Assembly (NCBI GenBank): GCA_963740525.1
Contig: CAVUEG010000005.1
Span: forward strand, 1 to 64,000
Direction: 5' to 3'
Source of the DNA: CAVUEG01 sp963740525
Lineage (GTDB): Bacteria; Actinomycetota; Actinomycetes; Propionibacteriales; Nocardioidaceae
Length of the DNA: 64,000 nt
This document shows positions 8,478 through 17,071 of this stretch, piece after piece. Every line of letters begins with the position of its first letter. The first letter of the stretch is position 1. The notes beneath the pieces are model-generated. The model did not search any database. It was given only the letters and a program-made list of their open reading frames with translations, and was not told the DNA's origin. Made by a program: the position numbers and the translations under genes.

Positions 8478-8493
8478 TCGAACAGATGTTCGA
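8478..8493. promoter_or_regulatory. LexA (SOS) box upstream of the DUF222/HNH gene
   Basis: TCGAACAGATGTTCGA is a perfect 6-bp inverted repeat with a 4-bp spacer and fits the Gram-positive/actinobacterial SOS consensus CGAAC-N4-GTTCG. It ends 14 bp before the probable ATG at 8508. Mycobacterial 13E12-repeat genes, which belong to the same DUF222/HNH family, are known to carry SOS boxes. Confidence 0.85.
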
Positions 8494-8507
8494 GCATGAT
8501 CCAAGTC

Positions 8508-9855
8508 ATGCAAGCCGCTCCAATCACCCAGGCCGCCGGACTGCTGGAGGCCGTCGAGGCGAACCACCGCGCGATGCTTGCCGCGGAGGCGCTACAGCTC
8601 GAGTTGGCGTGCTCGTGGGCGGATACCTACGGCTGCCCCGACGAGGGCGCGATGCGCGTGCTGGCGGGTGCCGAGCGGAAGGTGTCGCTGGGCGGAGAAG
8701 GGACACCCGAGGTGGGTGAGTTCGCGGCGGCCGAGTTCGGCATGGTGCAGGAGATGCACCCGATCGCGGCGACCCACCTGATCGCGGACGCGCTCGACCT
8801 GCGGCACCGTTTCCCGCGGCTCTGGGAGGTCGTCCGATCGGCACGGTTGCGGTGCTGGGTCGCCCGCAAGATCGCGTCCGTGTGTCGCCACCTGAGCTTC
8901 GACCAGGCGCGGTACGTCGACGCCGCCGTTGCTCCGTACGCCGAGTCCCTCCCGCCTTCGCGGTTGCTCGCGCTGGTCGAGGCAAAGGCGGTGGAGACCG
9001 ATCCGGCCGGCGCAGAGGCGCGACGCGAGGCAGCCGCGGCCCGGCGCTTCGTCGAGCTCGGCCGGCGCGACGCGGACGGACTGCGAACGCTGATCCTCCG
9101 GGCCAACGCAGGCGACGCGATCTGGTTCGCTGCCATGTGCGACCGGCTGGCCGCGGTCCTCCAGCTGCGCGGCGACACCGACCCCGTCGACGTACGCCGG
9201 TCGAAGGCAGTCGGCCTGCTCGCCCGTCCCGCCGAGGCCCTGCAGCTGCTGCTCGAGGCCGAGCGGTCCGCGTCGGATGACGAGTGCCCGCTGGACCCCG
9301 AGGTGCCGACCCAGTCTTCCGCGACGGCCCTGCCCGAAGCGGCGCTCGAGCTGCTCGACGCCGTAGACCCCGCTCGGCTGCGGCCGCAGGCCAGGCTCTA
9401 CTTCCATCTCGCCGCGGACGGCGTGGTGGCGCGAGCCGAGAGCGCCGGCCGGCTGACCCTCGGCGGTCTCAACGACGCGCTGCGCGGCTGCCACGTCACC
9501 GTCAAGCCGGTGGTCCACCTCGCGGAGCGGCTTCCTGTCGACGGCTACGAGTTCCCGGCCCGGCTGATGGAGGCGTCCCGTCTCCGCACTCCACCAGACC
9601 GGCCCCGACAACTCGGGGCCGATGCGCAGACGCCACCACCGGATCAAGACCCACCAGCACGGGTGGGTGGTCCGACTACCCGAGCCGGGCAGCTATGTCT
9701 GGCGATCCCCGCACGGGCACTTCCGGCTTGTCGACCACTCCGGCACCCACCACCTCGACCCGACCATCGGTGAGGTGCTGGTCCGCGACGACCTGGCCCC
9801 GAGCACCGTCGCGTTCGCCCTGGCGAGGGCCCGGATACGCTCGTCGGGTGAGTGA
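8508..9855 (+). pseudogene. DUF222/HNH endonuclease-like (13E12 repeat family), HNH core deleted
   Basis: The DUF222 part reads intact from ATG 8508 through ELACSWADTYG, FPRLWEVVRSARLRCWVARKIA and VKPVVHLAERLPVDGYEFPARLMEASRLRT (about residue 362). In intact relatives a roughly 35-residue segment with the first zinc or metal histidine (DH..PY..GGPPGQT) follows. Here it is missing: the sequence jumps near 9590 to QTGPDNSGPMRRRHHRIKTH in another frame, then continues to the normal-looking C-terminus ending RIRSSGE at 9855. The original frame stops at 9773. This is a deletion plus frameshift, so nuclease activity is unlikely. The 3' end overlaps the metB start by a few bases. Confidence 0.8.
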
Positions 9856-11023
9856 CCAGAGCGCGACCGACAAGAACAAGACAGGCTTCGAGACCAGGGC
9901 GATCCACGCCGGCTACGAGCCCGACCCGACGACCGGTGCCGTGATCCCCCCGATCTACGCGACGAGCACCTACAAGCAGGACGGCGTCGGCGGGATGCGT
10001 GGCGGCTACGAGTACTCCCGCAGCGCCAACCCGACCCGCACCGCTCTCGAGGGCAACATCGCGGCGCTGGAGGAGGGGGAGCGGGGCTTCGCCTTCGCGA
10101 GCGGCCTGGCCGCCGAGCACACGATCCTGCAGGCGCTCTGCGCTCCGGGTGACCACGTGGTCATCCCCGACGACGCGTACGGCGGCACCTACCGGCTCTT
10201 CGCCAAGGTCGAGCAGCCCTGGGGCCTCGCGCACACGGCCGCCCCGGTCTCCGACGTCGACGCGATGCGCGCCGCCATCCGGCCGGGCGAGACGAAGCTG
10301 CTCTGGGTCGAGACGCCGACAAACCCGTTGCTCAACATCGGGGACATCGAGGCCCTGGCGGGCATCGCCCATGAGGCCGGCGCGCTCCTGGTCGTCGACA
10401 ACACCTTCGCGTCGCCGTACCTCCAGCAGCCGCTGACGCTGGGTGCCGACGTGGTCGTCCACTCGACCACGAAGTACTGCGGTGGTCACTCCGACGTCGT
10501 CGGCGGTGCCGTCGTGGTCAAGACCCTGGAGCTCGCCGAGAAGGTCGCCTTCCACCAGAACTCCATCGGCGCCGTCGCCGGGCCGTTCGACGCGTGGCTG
10601 ACCCTGCGCGGACTCAAGACCCTGGCCCTGCGGATGGATCGGCACTGCGACAACGCCGAGCGGGTGGTGGAGTTCTTACTCGGGCACGCTGCCGTGGAGC
10701 AGGTGATCTACCCCGGCCTCGAGGAGCACCCCGGGCACGAGGTCGCGGGACGGCAGATGAAGCGGTACGGCGGCATCGTCTCCTTCCGCGTGACCGGCGG
10801 CGAGCGGCACGCGCTCGACGTCTGCGCGAAGACCGAGGTGTTCACCCTGGGCGAGTCCCTCGGGGGCGTCGAGTCCCTCATCGAGCATCCAGGTCGGATG
10901 ACGCATGCCTCGGTCGCGGGCACGGACCTGGAGGTCCCCTCGGACCTGATCCGCCTCAGCGTCGGGATCGAGACCGCCGAGGACCTCCTCGCCGACCTGG
11001 ACCAGGCCCTGCGCGTTGGCTGA
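9848..11023 (+). CDS. metB: Cystathionine gamma-synthase
   Basis: A PLP-dependent Cys/Met metabolism enzyme that joins cysteine to O-acyl-homoserine to give cystathionine. It is 391 residues long. PLP contacts are visible: YSRSANPTR near residues 56-64, SGLAAEHT, DNTFASPYLQQP, and the Schiff-base lysine in VVVHSTTKYCGGHSDV (Lys-209). The C-terminal LGGVESLIEHPGRMTHASV is characteristic. Cystathionine gamma-lyase is very similar, so the direction cannot be proven from sequence. The GTG at 9848 sits in the tail of the decayed HNH gene. metB precedes greA and mca here as in mycobacteria. Confidence 0.9.
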   Translation: MSDQSATDKNKTGFETRAIHAGYEPDPTTGAVIPPIYATSTYKQDGVGGMRGGYEYSRSANPTRTALEGNIAALEEGERGFAFASGLAAEHTILQALCAPGDHVVIPDDAYGGTYRLFAKVEQPWGLAHTAAPVSDVDAMRAAIRPGETKLLWVETPTNPLLNIGDIEALAGIAHEAGALLVVDNTFASPYLQQPLTLGADVVVHSTTKYCGGHSDVVGGAVVVKTLELAEKVAFHQNSIGAVAGPFDAWLTLRGLKTLALRMDRHCDNAERVVEFLLGHAAVEQVIYPGLEEHPGHEVAGRQMKRYGGIVSFRVTGGERHALDVCAKTEVFTLGESLGGVESLIEHPGRMTHASVAGTDLEVPSDLIRLSVGIETAEDLLADLDQALRVG

Positions 11024-12404
11024 GCCCGGTCACGTGGTGGCCTGCGTCGACTTCGGGTCGACGTTCACCAAGGCGGCGCTGGTCGACACCGGCAGCGGCG
11101 ACCTGCTCGCCACCACCAGCCACCGCACCACCATCGAGACCGACGTGCTCGACGGCTGGGACGCCTGCCGCGCCGATCTGGCCCGGACCGACCGGCGAGC
11201 CGCGGACGCCCCGGTGCTGGCCTGCTCGTCGGCCGGCGGCGGGCTCCGCATCGCCGTGGTCGGCAACGAGGAGCTCGTCACCGCGGAGGCCGGTCGCCGG
11301 GTCGCGCTGTCCAGCGGCGGCCGGGTGGTCCACGTCGCCCATGGCGGCCTCGACGAGACCGGGTACGCCGCACTGGTGGCGAGCACCCCCGACGTCGTCC
11401 TGCTCGTCGGGGGCACCGACGGCGGCAACGCCGAGGTCCTCCTCTCCTGTGCCGGAGCGCTGGCAGCCCATCGGTGGCCGGGGCCGGTGGTCGTGGCCGG
11501 CAACGTCGACGTCCGCGACGAGGTCGGCGAACTGCTCGAGTCCGCCGGCACGCCACACGTGCTTGCCGACAACGTGGTTCCCCGGATCGGCGAGCTGGCT
11601 CCCGGCTCCGCACGGCGTGCGATCCGCGAGATGTTCCTTGCCCACGTGATCGGCGGGAAGCACCTCTCCGCCCGCGCCGACTTCACCGCGATGGTCCGCG
11701 GTGCCACCCCGGACGTCGTGCTCGCGGCCGTCGAGCTCCTCGCCCACGGGCTCGACGAGGACCACCCCGGAGCCGGGGACGTGGTCGTCGTCGACGTCGG
11801 CGGGGCGACCACGGACGTGCACTCGGCGGTCGAGCTCGACCCCGAGGACGCCGGCCTGAGTCGCGAGGTGGTCGCCACCACCCCGGTCACCCGCACCGTC
11901 GAAGGTGACCTCGGCATGCGATGGAGTGCCGTCCCCACGGTCGAGGCCGGGATCGCCGCCGGCTGCGTCGCGGAGGACGAGTACGCCGGCCTCCGGGCTG
12001 CGGCGCGACGCAGGAGCGCGGACCCGGCGTACCTGCCCGCCGACGACGTCGGGCGCCTCCAGGAGCGCGCGATCGCGACCTGCGCGGTCACGGTGGCCCT
12101 CCGTCGCCATGCCGGCCGCTCCCAGGTCGCCTTCGGTCCGGACGGTCGGGTCCTCGAGCGCAGCGGCAAGGACCTGCGCGAGGTCGACCTGCTGGTCGGC
12201 TCAGGTGGCGTCCTCCGCAACGGCGCGGATGGAACCGCCGAGGAAGTCCTCGGTGGGGCCACCGGCAGCTCACCCGAGGGATGGCAGCTTCCGGAGCATC
12301 CTCGGGTCACGCTGGACCGCGACTACGTGCTCGCGGCAGCGGGCCTCCTGGTCGACGAACACCCGGTCGCGGCGTACCGCCTCCTGGCTGGTCTGCGTGG
12401 GTAG
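11016..12404 (+). CDS. GlmL/MutL-type ASKHA ATPase (glutamate mutase-associated)
   Basis: A 462-residue protein of the GlmL/MutL family found beside cobalamin-dependent glutamate mutase and thought to reactivate it or act as its chaperone. The actin-like (ASKHA) fold is shown by two phosphate loops: VVACVDFGSTFTKAALV (residues 7-23) and DVVVVDVGGATTDVHS (255-270). GSGGVLRN, near the C-terminus, fits the adenosine motif. No mutase subunit is encoded in this window. The TTG at 11016 overlaps the metB stop; a GTG at 11034 is an alternative start. It is not the DNA mismatch protein MutL. Confidence 0.82.
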   Translation: MAEPGHVVACVDFGSTFTKAALVDTGSGDLLATTSHRTTIETDVLDGWDACRADLARTDRRAADAPVLACSSAGGGLRIAVVGNEELVTAEAGRRVALSSGGRVVHVAHGGLDETGYAALVASTPDVVLLVGGTDGGNAEVLLSCAGALAAHRWPGPVVVAGNVDVRDEVGELLESAGTPHVLADNVVPRIGELAPGSARRAIREMFLAHVIGGKHLSARADFTAMVRGATPDVVLAAVELLAHGLDEDHPGAGDVVVVDVGGATTDVHSAVELDPEDAGLSREVVATTPVTRTVEGDLGMRWSAVPTVEAGIAAGCVAEDEYAGLRAAARRRSADPAYLPADDVGRLQERAIATCAVTVALRRHAGRSQVAFGPDGRVLERSGKDLREVDLLVGSGGVLRNGADGTAEEVLGGATGSSPEGWQLPEHPRVTLDRDYVLAAAGLLVDEHPVAAYRLLAGLRG

Positions 12405-12413
12405 GGTGACCCT

Positions 12414-13697
12414 GTGCCGACGCCCCCCGACGAGGACATCCCCGAGCCGGAGGACGCCGAGCCCCGCCGCGGGCTGAGCGACCGGCTTCCGTGGGCGGCC
12501 TCGCGCCGTCGCAGCCAGGCGAGAGACCACGACCGTCTGGCCAAACGCGTCGCCTCGGAGATGTCCCGGCCCCAGCTCCACGCCGGGCCCTCCAACCTCC
12601 GTCCGGCCCAGGTGCCGTGGGCCGTCGACACCGCGGCCGCGTGGTCCTGGCGGCTCCTGGTGATCCTCGCGGCCACCTACCTGCTGGTGAACGCGCTGTG
12701 GTTCCTGCGCGTGGTGACCCTGCCGGTGGTCGTGGCGCTGTTCGCCGCGGCCCTGGCGGCCCCGATCGTCAACCTGCTCGTGCGGTTCCACGTCCGCCGC
12801 AAGGTCGCAGCGCTGCTGACCGTCCTGTTCGGTGTCGCGGCGATCTCGCTGCTTCTGGTGTTCGTGGGCCAGCAGGTCGCCTCAGGCGCCAAGGACCTCT
12901 CCGACCAGGTGGTCGGTGGTCTCGAGGAGATCCGGGTCTGGCTCCGCACCGGACCCCTGCACGCCACCGACTCGCAGATCAACGACTTCCTCGGCAACGT
13001 CCAGAGCACGATCACCGACCAGAACGACCAGCTGGTCTCCCGGGCCACCGAGGTCACCACGGCGGTCGGGCACATCGTCGCCGGCCTGTTCATCGTGCTC
13101 TTCGCGACCTACTTCTTCCTCGCCGACGGGGACCAGATCTGGGCCTGGGTGGTCCGGATCTTCCCGCGCGCCGCCCGGCTCCGTGCCGACAGCTCGGGCA
13201 GGGTCGCCTGGGTCTCGCTGACCCAGTTCGTGCGGGCGACGGTCCTGGTCGCCCTGACCGACGCCCTCGGCGTGATGCTGGTGGCCGGCGTGCTCAAGGT
13301 GCCGCTCGTGATCGCGATCGGGGTGCTGGTCTTCATCGGCGCGTTCATCCCGATGGTCGGTGCCCTCCTGTCCGGCAGCGTCGCCGTCCTGGTCGCGCTG
13401 GTCGCCCAGGGACCGCTGGTCGCGCTCTTCATGCTGATCGGCGTCGTCGTGGTCCAGCAGATCGAGGCACACGTCCTCCAGCCCTTCCTCATGGGCCGCT
13501 TCGTGTCCGTCCATCCGCTCGGCGTGATCATCGCCATCGGGTGCGGGGTGATCGTCGGAGGGATCCAGGGGGCCCTGGTAGCGGTGCCCCTCGTGGCCGT
13601 CGTCAACGCCGTCGTGCAGCACCTCGCGTCCTTCACCCGGGTCGGTGAGGACCCCGAGGAGGCAGGCGAGCGGGACCCTCTCGGCGCACCCTCCTAG
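12414..13697 (+). CDS. AI-2E family transporter (PerM-like membrane protein)
   Basis: A 427-residue inner-membrane protein of the AI-2E/PerM family. A charged cytoplasmic N-terminus of about 70 residues precedes paired helices (about 75-115 and 120-150). A soluble region of about 80 residues follows (GLEEIRVWLRTGPLHATDSQ), then five or so further helices containing the family pattern GALLSGSVAVLVALVAQGPLVALFMLIGVVVVQQIEAHVLQPFLMGR. Relatives have been linked to autoinducer export or sodium/proton exchange; the substrate here is unknown. The GTG start lies 9 bp after the GlmL gene, and ilvA follows 9 bp after the stop. Confidence 0.9.
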   Translation: MPTPPDEDIPEPEDAEPRRGLSDRLPWAASRRRSQARDHDRLAKRVASEMSRPQLHAGPSNLRPAQVPWAVDTAAAWSWRLLVILAATYLLVNALWFLRVVTLPVVVALFAAALAAPIVNLLVRFHVRRKVAALLTVLFGVAAISLLLVFVGQQVASGAKDLSDQVVGGLEEIRVWLRTGPLHATDSQINDFLGNVQSTITDQNDQLVSRATEVTTAVGHIVAGLFIVLFATYFFLADGDQIWAWVVRIFPRAARLRADSSGRVAWVSLTQFVRATVLVALTDALGVMLVAGVLKVPLVIAIGVLVFIGAFIPMVGALLSGSVAVLVALVAQGPLVALFMLIGVVVVQQIEAHVLQPFLMGRFVSVHPLGVIIAIGCGVIVGGIQGALVAVPLVAVVNAVVQHLASFTRVGEDPEEAGERDPLGAPS

Positions 13698-13706
13698 GCT
13701 GCACCC

Positions 13707-14900
13707 ATGCTCGACGACATCAGACGTGCCCGCGGCGAGCTCGAAGGCGTCGCCATCGAGACGCCCATGGAGGAGTCCCGGTGGCTCTCCGCCATCGCCG
13801 ACGGTCCAGTGCTGCTGAAGTGCGAGAACCTCCAGCGCACCGGCTCGTTCAAGATCCGCGGTGCCTACACCCGGATCTCGCGCCTCAGCGCCGAGGAGCG
13901 CGCGCAGGGTGTCGTGGCCGCCTCCGCCGGCAACCATGCCCAGGGGGTGGCGCTGGCGGCGCAGATGCTCGGCATCCAGGCCACGGTGTTCATGCCTGAG
14001 GGCGCGCCGATCCCCAAGGAGAAGGCGACCCGGGGGTACGGCGCCGACGTGCGCTTCCACGGCCGGTTCATCGACGAGTCACTCGTGGCGGCGCGGGAGT
14101 TCGCCGACGAGACGGGGGCGGTGCTGATCCACCCCTTCGACCACGCGGACATCGTCGCGGGCCAGGGCACCTGCGGCCTCGAGATCCTCGAGCAGGCGCC
14201 CGAGGTCCGCACGATCCTCGTTCCCACCGGAGGTGGCGGCCTGATCGCCGGGATCGCCACCGCGGTGAAGGCACTACGACCCGACGTCCGCGTGGTGGGC
14301 GTGCAGGCCGAGGGTGCCGCGGCGTACCCCGCCTCCCTGGCGTCGGGAGCCCCGGTCGCGTTGGAGCGGATGACCACGATGGCCGACGGCATCGCCGTCG
14401 GCTGCCCCGGCCCGGTGCCCTTCGCAGCGATCCAGGAGTACGTCGACGAGATCGTGACCGTCTCCGAGGAGTCGATGTCGCGAGCGCTGCTGATGCTGGT
14501 CGAGCGGGCCAAGATGATCGTCGAGCCCGCGGGTGCGGTGGCCGTGGCCGCGATCCTGGACAACCCGACCGACTTCGAGACCCCCGCGGTCGCGGTGCTC
14601 TCCGGCGGCAACATCGACCCGCTGCTGCTGATGCGGGTGATCCGGCACGGTCTCGCCGCGGCCGGGCGCTTCCTGTTCTTCCGGGCGCGGATCCCCGACG
14701 TCCCCGGCGGTCTCGCCCAGCTCCTCGCCGAGCTCGGCTCCGTGGAGGCGAACGTGCTCGACGTGGTGCACGAGCGCACCTCGGCGACCCTGCATCTCGA
14801 AGAGGTCGAGGTGCAGGTGCAGGTGGAGACGCGGGGGCCCGAGCATGCCGAGCGGGTGCTGACGCACCTGCGCAGCTGCGGCTACGTCATCCTCGAGTAG
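13707..14900 (+). CDS. ilvA: Threonine ammonia-lyase (threonine dehydratase) with ACT domain
   Basis: Deaminates threonine to 2-oxobutyrate, the entry to isoleucine synthesis or threonine breakdown. It is a fold-type II PLP enzyme of 397 residues. The PLP lysine is in RTGSFKIRGAY (Lys-49). SAGNHAQGVA and the phosphate-binding PTGGGGLIAG are also present. A single C-terminal ACT-like domain (about 325-397) starts at FFRARIPDVPGGLAQLL. The length and single short regulatory domain fit the catabolic-type (TdcB-like/short IlvA) form rather than the long biosynthetic enzyme. It is convergent with greA, with only 19 bp between the stops. Confidence 0.92.
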   Translation: MLDDIRRARGELEGVAIETPMEESRWLSAIADGPVLLKCENLQRTGSFKIRGAYTRISRLSAEERAQGVVAASAGNHAQGVALAAQMLGIQATVFMPEGAPIPKEKATRGYGADVRFHGRFIDESLVAAREFADETGAVLIHPFDHADIVAGQGTCGLEILEQAPEVRTILVPTGGGGLIAGIATAVKALRPDVRVVGVQAEGAAAYPASLASGAPVALERMTTMADGIAVGCPGPVPFAAIQEYVDEIVTVSEESMSRALLMLVERAKMIVEPAGAVAVAAILDNPTDFETPAVAVLSGGNIDPLLLMRVIRHGLAAAGRFLFFRARIPDVPGGLAQLLAELGSVEANVLDVVHERTSATLHLEEVEVQVQVETRGPEHAERVLTHLRSCGYVILE

Positions 14901-14919
14901 CGGTCAGCAGGCGTAACGG

Positions 14920-15417
14920 TCAGCCGGCGAACGGAACCGCGTCGACGACCTCGACCTCGAGGGTCTTGCCGTTGGGCGCGTCGTAGGAGACCTTGTCGCC
15001 CTTCTTGGCTCCGTTGACGGCAGCGCCGAGCGGCGACTGGGGTGAGAAGACCTGGGTGTCGTCGTCGGCCATCTCACGGGCCCCGAGCAGGAACGTGTCG
15101 GTCGCGTCGTCGCCGACGAAGCGGTAGGTCACCTTCATGCCGGGCTCGACCACGCCGTTGTCAGCGGGGGTCTGGCCGACCTCGGCCCGACGCAGCATGT
15201 CCTCGAGCTGCTTGATCCGAGCCTCGACCTTGCCCTGCTCCTCGCGAGCAGCGTGGTAGCCGCCGTTCTCCTTCAGGTCGCCCTCGTCGCGGGAGGCGCT
15301 GATGCGGGCGATCACCTCGGTGCGGACCGGGCCGCGGAGGTTCTCCAGCTCGGCCTGAAGCTTGTCGTAAGCCTCCTGCGTCAGCCAGACGACTTCCTGC
15401 TCACTCGACTGCGTCAC
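14920..15417 (-). CDS. greA: Transcription elongation factor GreA
   Basis: Binds the RNA polymerase secondary channel and stimulates cleavage of backtracked transcripts. The 165-residue protein has the N-terminal coiled coil (about 10-85) with acidic tip residues in SRDEGDLKENGGYHAAREEQ. The C-terminal FKBP-like domain contains VEPGMKVTYRF and FSPQSPLGAAVNGAKKGDKVSY. The start is ATG at 15417. Its position next to DUF4307 and mca, and close to metB, is the same as in mycobacteria. Confidence 0.95.
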   Translation of the reverse strand: MTQSSEQEVVWLTQEAYDKLQAELENLRGPVRTEVIARISASRDEGDLKENGGYHAAREEQGKVEARIKQLEDMLRRAEVGQTPADNGVVEPGMKVTYRFVGDDATDTFLLGAREMADDDTQVFSPQSPLGAAVNGAKKGDKVSYDAPNGKTLEVEVVDAVPFAG

Positions 15418-15516
15418 GGTGTACTGCTCCTGAGGTGCTTGCGAAGGCGCGTCGGCGTCGGCCGACGCGCTTGGAAGTTGTCCACCGTATCAATCAGCGA
15501 GCCGGAAGGCCCAAAT

Positions 15517-15918
15517 TCACTGCGGGCGACGCTGGCCGGGCCCGGTGCAGCCGACCAGCTCGACGGTGGTGGCGCGCCGTTCGGTGCGCACCGTGCGGGT
15601 CAGGGTGAGGTCGCTCTGGCCCGTGACCGGGAAACTCAGCTCGCCCACGACCTGGTGGTCGGAGGCGGTGGCCCGCAGCAGACAGGTCCCGGTCACCGAC
15701 GGGTCCGTCAGGTGCACGTCCAGGGTCGCCTCGACCGAGTGCGGGCCGGTCACGTCGTACGACCGCAGGCTCGAGGTCACGTCGGGGGAGCCGTGCAGGA
15801 AGGCCGCCCAGAGCAGCCAGCCGGCGCCCGCGATGACCAGAACGGCGACCACGGCGGCGACGCCCAGGCGCTGCGAGCGGGGCGTCCCGGGGTAGCGGGC
15901 GGTCGGCAGTTCGGTCAC
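15517..15918 (-). CDS. DUF4307 membrane protein
   Basis: A 133-residue protein with a short cytoplasmic N-terminus (TELPTARYPGTPRSQR), one transmembrane helix (about residues 18-40) and an extracytoplasmic beta-rich domain of about 85 residues containing two cysteines (TGTCLLR and VGCTGPG) that could pair. This fits DUF4307, an actinobacterial protein of unknown function found divergently beside mca. The GTG at 15918 lies 52 bp from the mca start, so they share a promoter region. Confidence 0.85.
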   Translation of the reverse strand: MTELPTARYPGTPRSQRLGVAAVVAVLVIAGAGWLLWAAFLHGSPDVTSSLRSYDVTGPHSVEATLDVHLTDPSVTGTCLLRATASDHQVVGELSFPVTGQSDLTLTRTVRTERRATTVELVGCTGPGQRRPQ

Positions 15919-15970
15919 GGAGCGGATTCTCCCATGCGGCCCGGGGGCGCCACTGCCTAGGATTGCCCGC

Positions 15971-16846
15971 ATGCTCAGGCTGATGCACGTCCACGCGCAC
16001 CCCGACGACGAGTCGAGCAAGGGTGCCGCCACGACCGCGAAGTACGTCGCCGAGGGGGTCGACGTCCACGTCGTCACCTGCACCGGCGGGGAACGCGGGT
16101 CGATCCTCAACCCGAAGATGGACCGACCGGACGTGCTCGCGAACATCAGCGAGATCCGGCGCCAGGAGATGGAGCGGGCCCGCGACATCCTCGGGGTCCG
16201 GCAGGACTGGCTCGGCTTCGTTGACTCGGGCTGGCCCGACGGCGATCCCAAGCCGCCGCTGCCGGAGGGCTGCTTCGCGGTCCAGCCGGTGGAGGAGGCT
16301 GCCGAGCGCCTGGTCCGCCAGATCCGCGACTTCAAGCCGCACGTGGTCACGACGTACGACGAACGAGGCGGCTACCCCCACCCCGACCACGTCATGTGCC
16401 ACCAGATCTCGGTGGTCGCGTTCGAGGCGGCCGGTGACCCGGAGCGGTACCCGGGCGCCGGCGAGCCGTGGCAGCCGCTCAAGCTCTACTACCACCACTC
16501 GTTCAACCGGCCGCGGATGGTCGCGCTGCACGAGGCGATGCTCGAGCACGGCCTGGAGTCGCCGTGGGCGGAGCGGCTGGAGGAGTGGAAGCCCGAACCC
16601 GAATGGGATGCGCGGATCACGACCCGCGTCCCCTGCGGTGAGCACTTCGGCACCCGGGACCAGGCGCTGCTCGCGCACGCCACCCAGATCGACCCCGACG
16701 GATTCTGGTTCGCGATCCCGCGCGAGCTCCAGGAGAAGGTCTGGCCGACCGAGGACTACGAGCTGGTGACCAGCCACGTCGAGACCGAGCTGCCGGAGGA
16801 CGATCTCTTTGCGGGTATCCGGGACGCGGCCGAGACACGCGGCTGA
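15971..16846 (+). CDS. mca: Mycothiol S-conjugate amidase
   Basis: Cleaves mycothiol S-conjugates to release mercapturic acids, a detoxification step specific to mycothiol-making Actinobacteria. It is a 291-residue zinc amidase of the LmbE/PIG-L fold. Metal ligands lie in HAHPDDES (residues 8-15: His-10, Asp-12 or Asp-13) and in GGYPHPDHVMCH. The TGGERGSILNP and LGFVDSGWPDGDP loops and a C-terminal TQIDPDGFWFAIP are typical of Mca rather than its paralogue MshB. A conserved small membrane-protein gene follows 12 bp downstream. Confidence 0.95.
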   Translation: MLRLMHVHAHPDDESSKGAATTAKYVAEGVDVHVVTCTGGERGSILNPKMDRPDVLANISEIRRQEMERARDILGVRQDWLGFVDSGWPDGDPKPPLPEGCFAVQPVEEAAERLVRQIRDFKPHVVTTYDERGGYPHPDHVMCHQISVVAFEAAGDPERYPGAGEPWQPLKLYYHHSFNRPRMVALHEAMLEHGLESPWAERLEEWKPEPEWDARITTRVPCGEHFGTRDQALLAHATQIDPDGFWFAIPRELQEKVWPTEDYELVTSHVETELPEDDLFAGIRDAAETRG

Positions 16847-16858
16847 GACACTGGGGTC

Positions 16859-17071
16859 ATGACCCTCGTTGTTCAGATGCTGGTGCTCGCCGCGGACAAG
16901 TCTCCGCAGCCCGAAGACGTGAAGGCCGGCTGGACCGCCTTCATCCTGTTCCTGCTGCTCGGGCTCGCTGTCGTCGTCCTCGGCTTCAGCCTGGTCAAGC
17001 ACCTCAAGCGCGCCGAGGCCAACGCCGAGGCCGGGGCGTTCGACGGGCCGGACGAGTCAGGTCGCGCGTAA
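16859..17071 (+). CDS. Small single-pass membrane protein (downstream of mca)
   Basis: A 70-residue protein. A short extracytoplasmic start (to about residue 22) is followed by one hydrophobic helix (about 25-45), then a charged cytoplasmic tail KHLKRAEANAEAGAFDGPDESGRA. A protein of this kind follows mca in mycobacteria too. The function is unknown; conserved linkage suggests something tied to Mca or its membrane context. The last 15 bp overlap the convergent methyltransferase gene. Confidence 0.8.
   Translation: MTLVVQMLVLAADKSPQPEDVKAGWTAFILFLLLGLAVVVLGFSLVKHLKRAEANAEAGAFDGPDESGRA

Noticed and set aside
8508..9855. Mobile element or homing endonuclease
   Set aside because: The DUF222/HNH family is mobile-like, but I see no inverted repeats, target duplication or recombinase, and the HNH core is lost.
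11016..12404. DNA mismatch repair MutL
   Set aside because: No GHKL ATPase motifs; the actin-like phosphate loops identify the unrelated GlmL-type family that shares the name.
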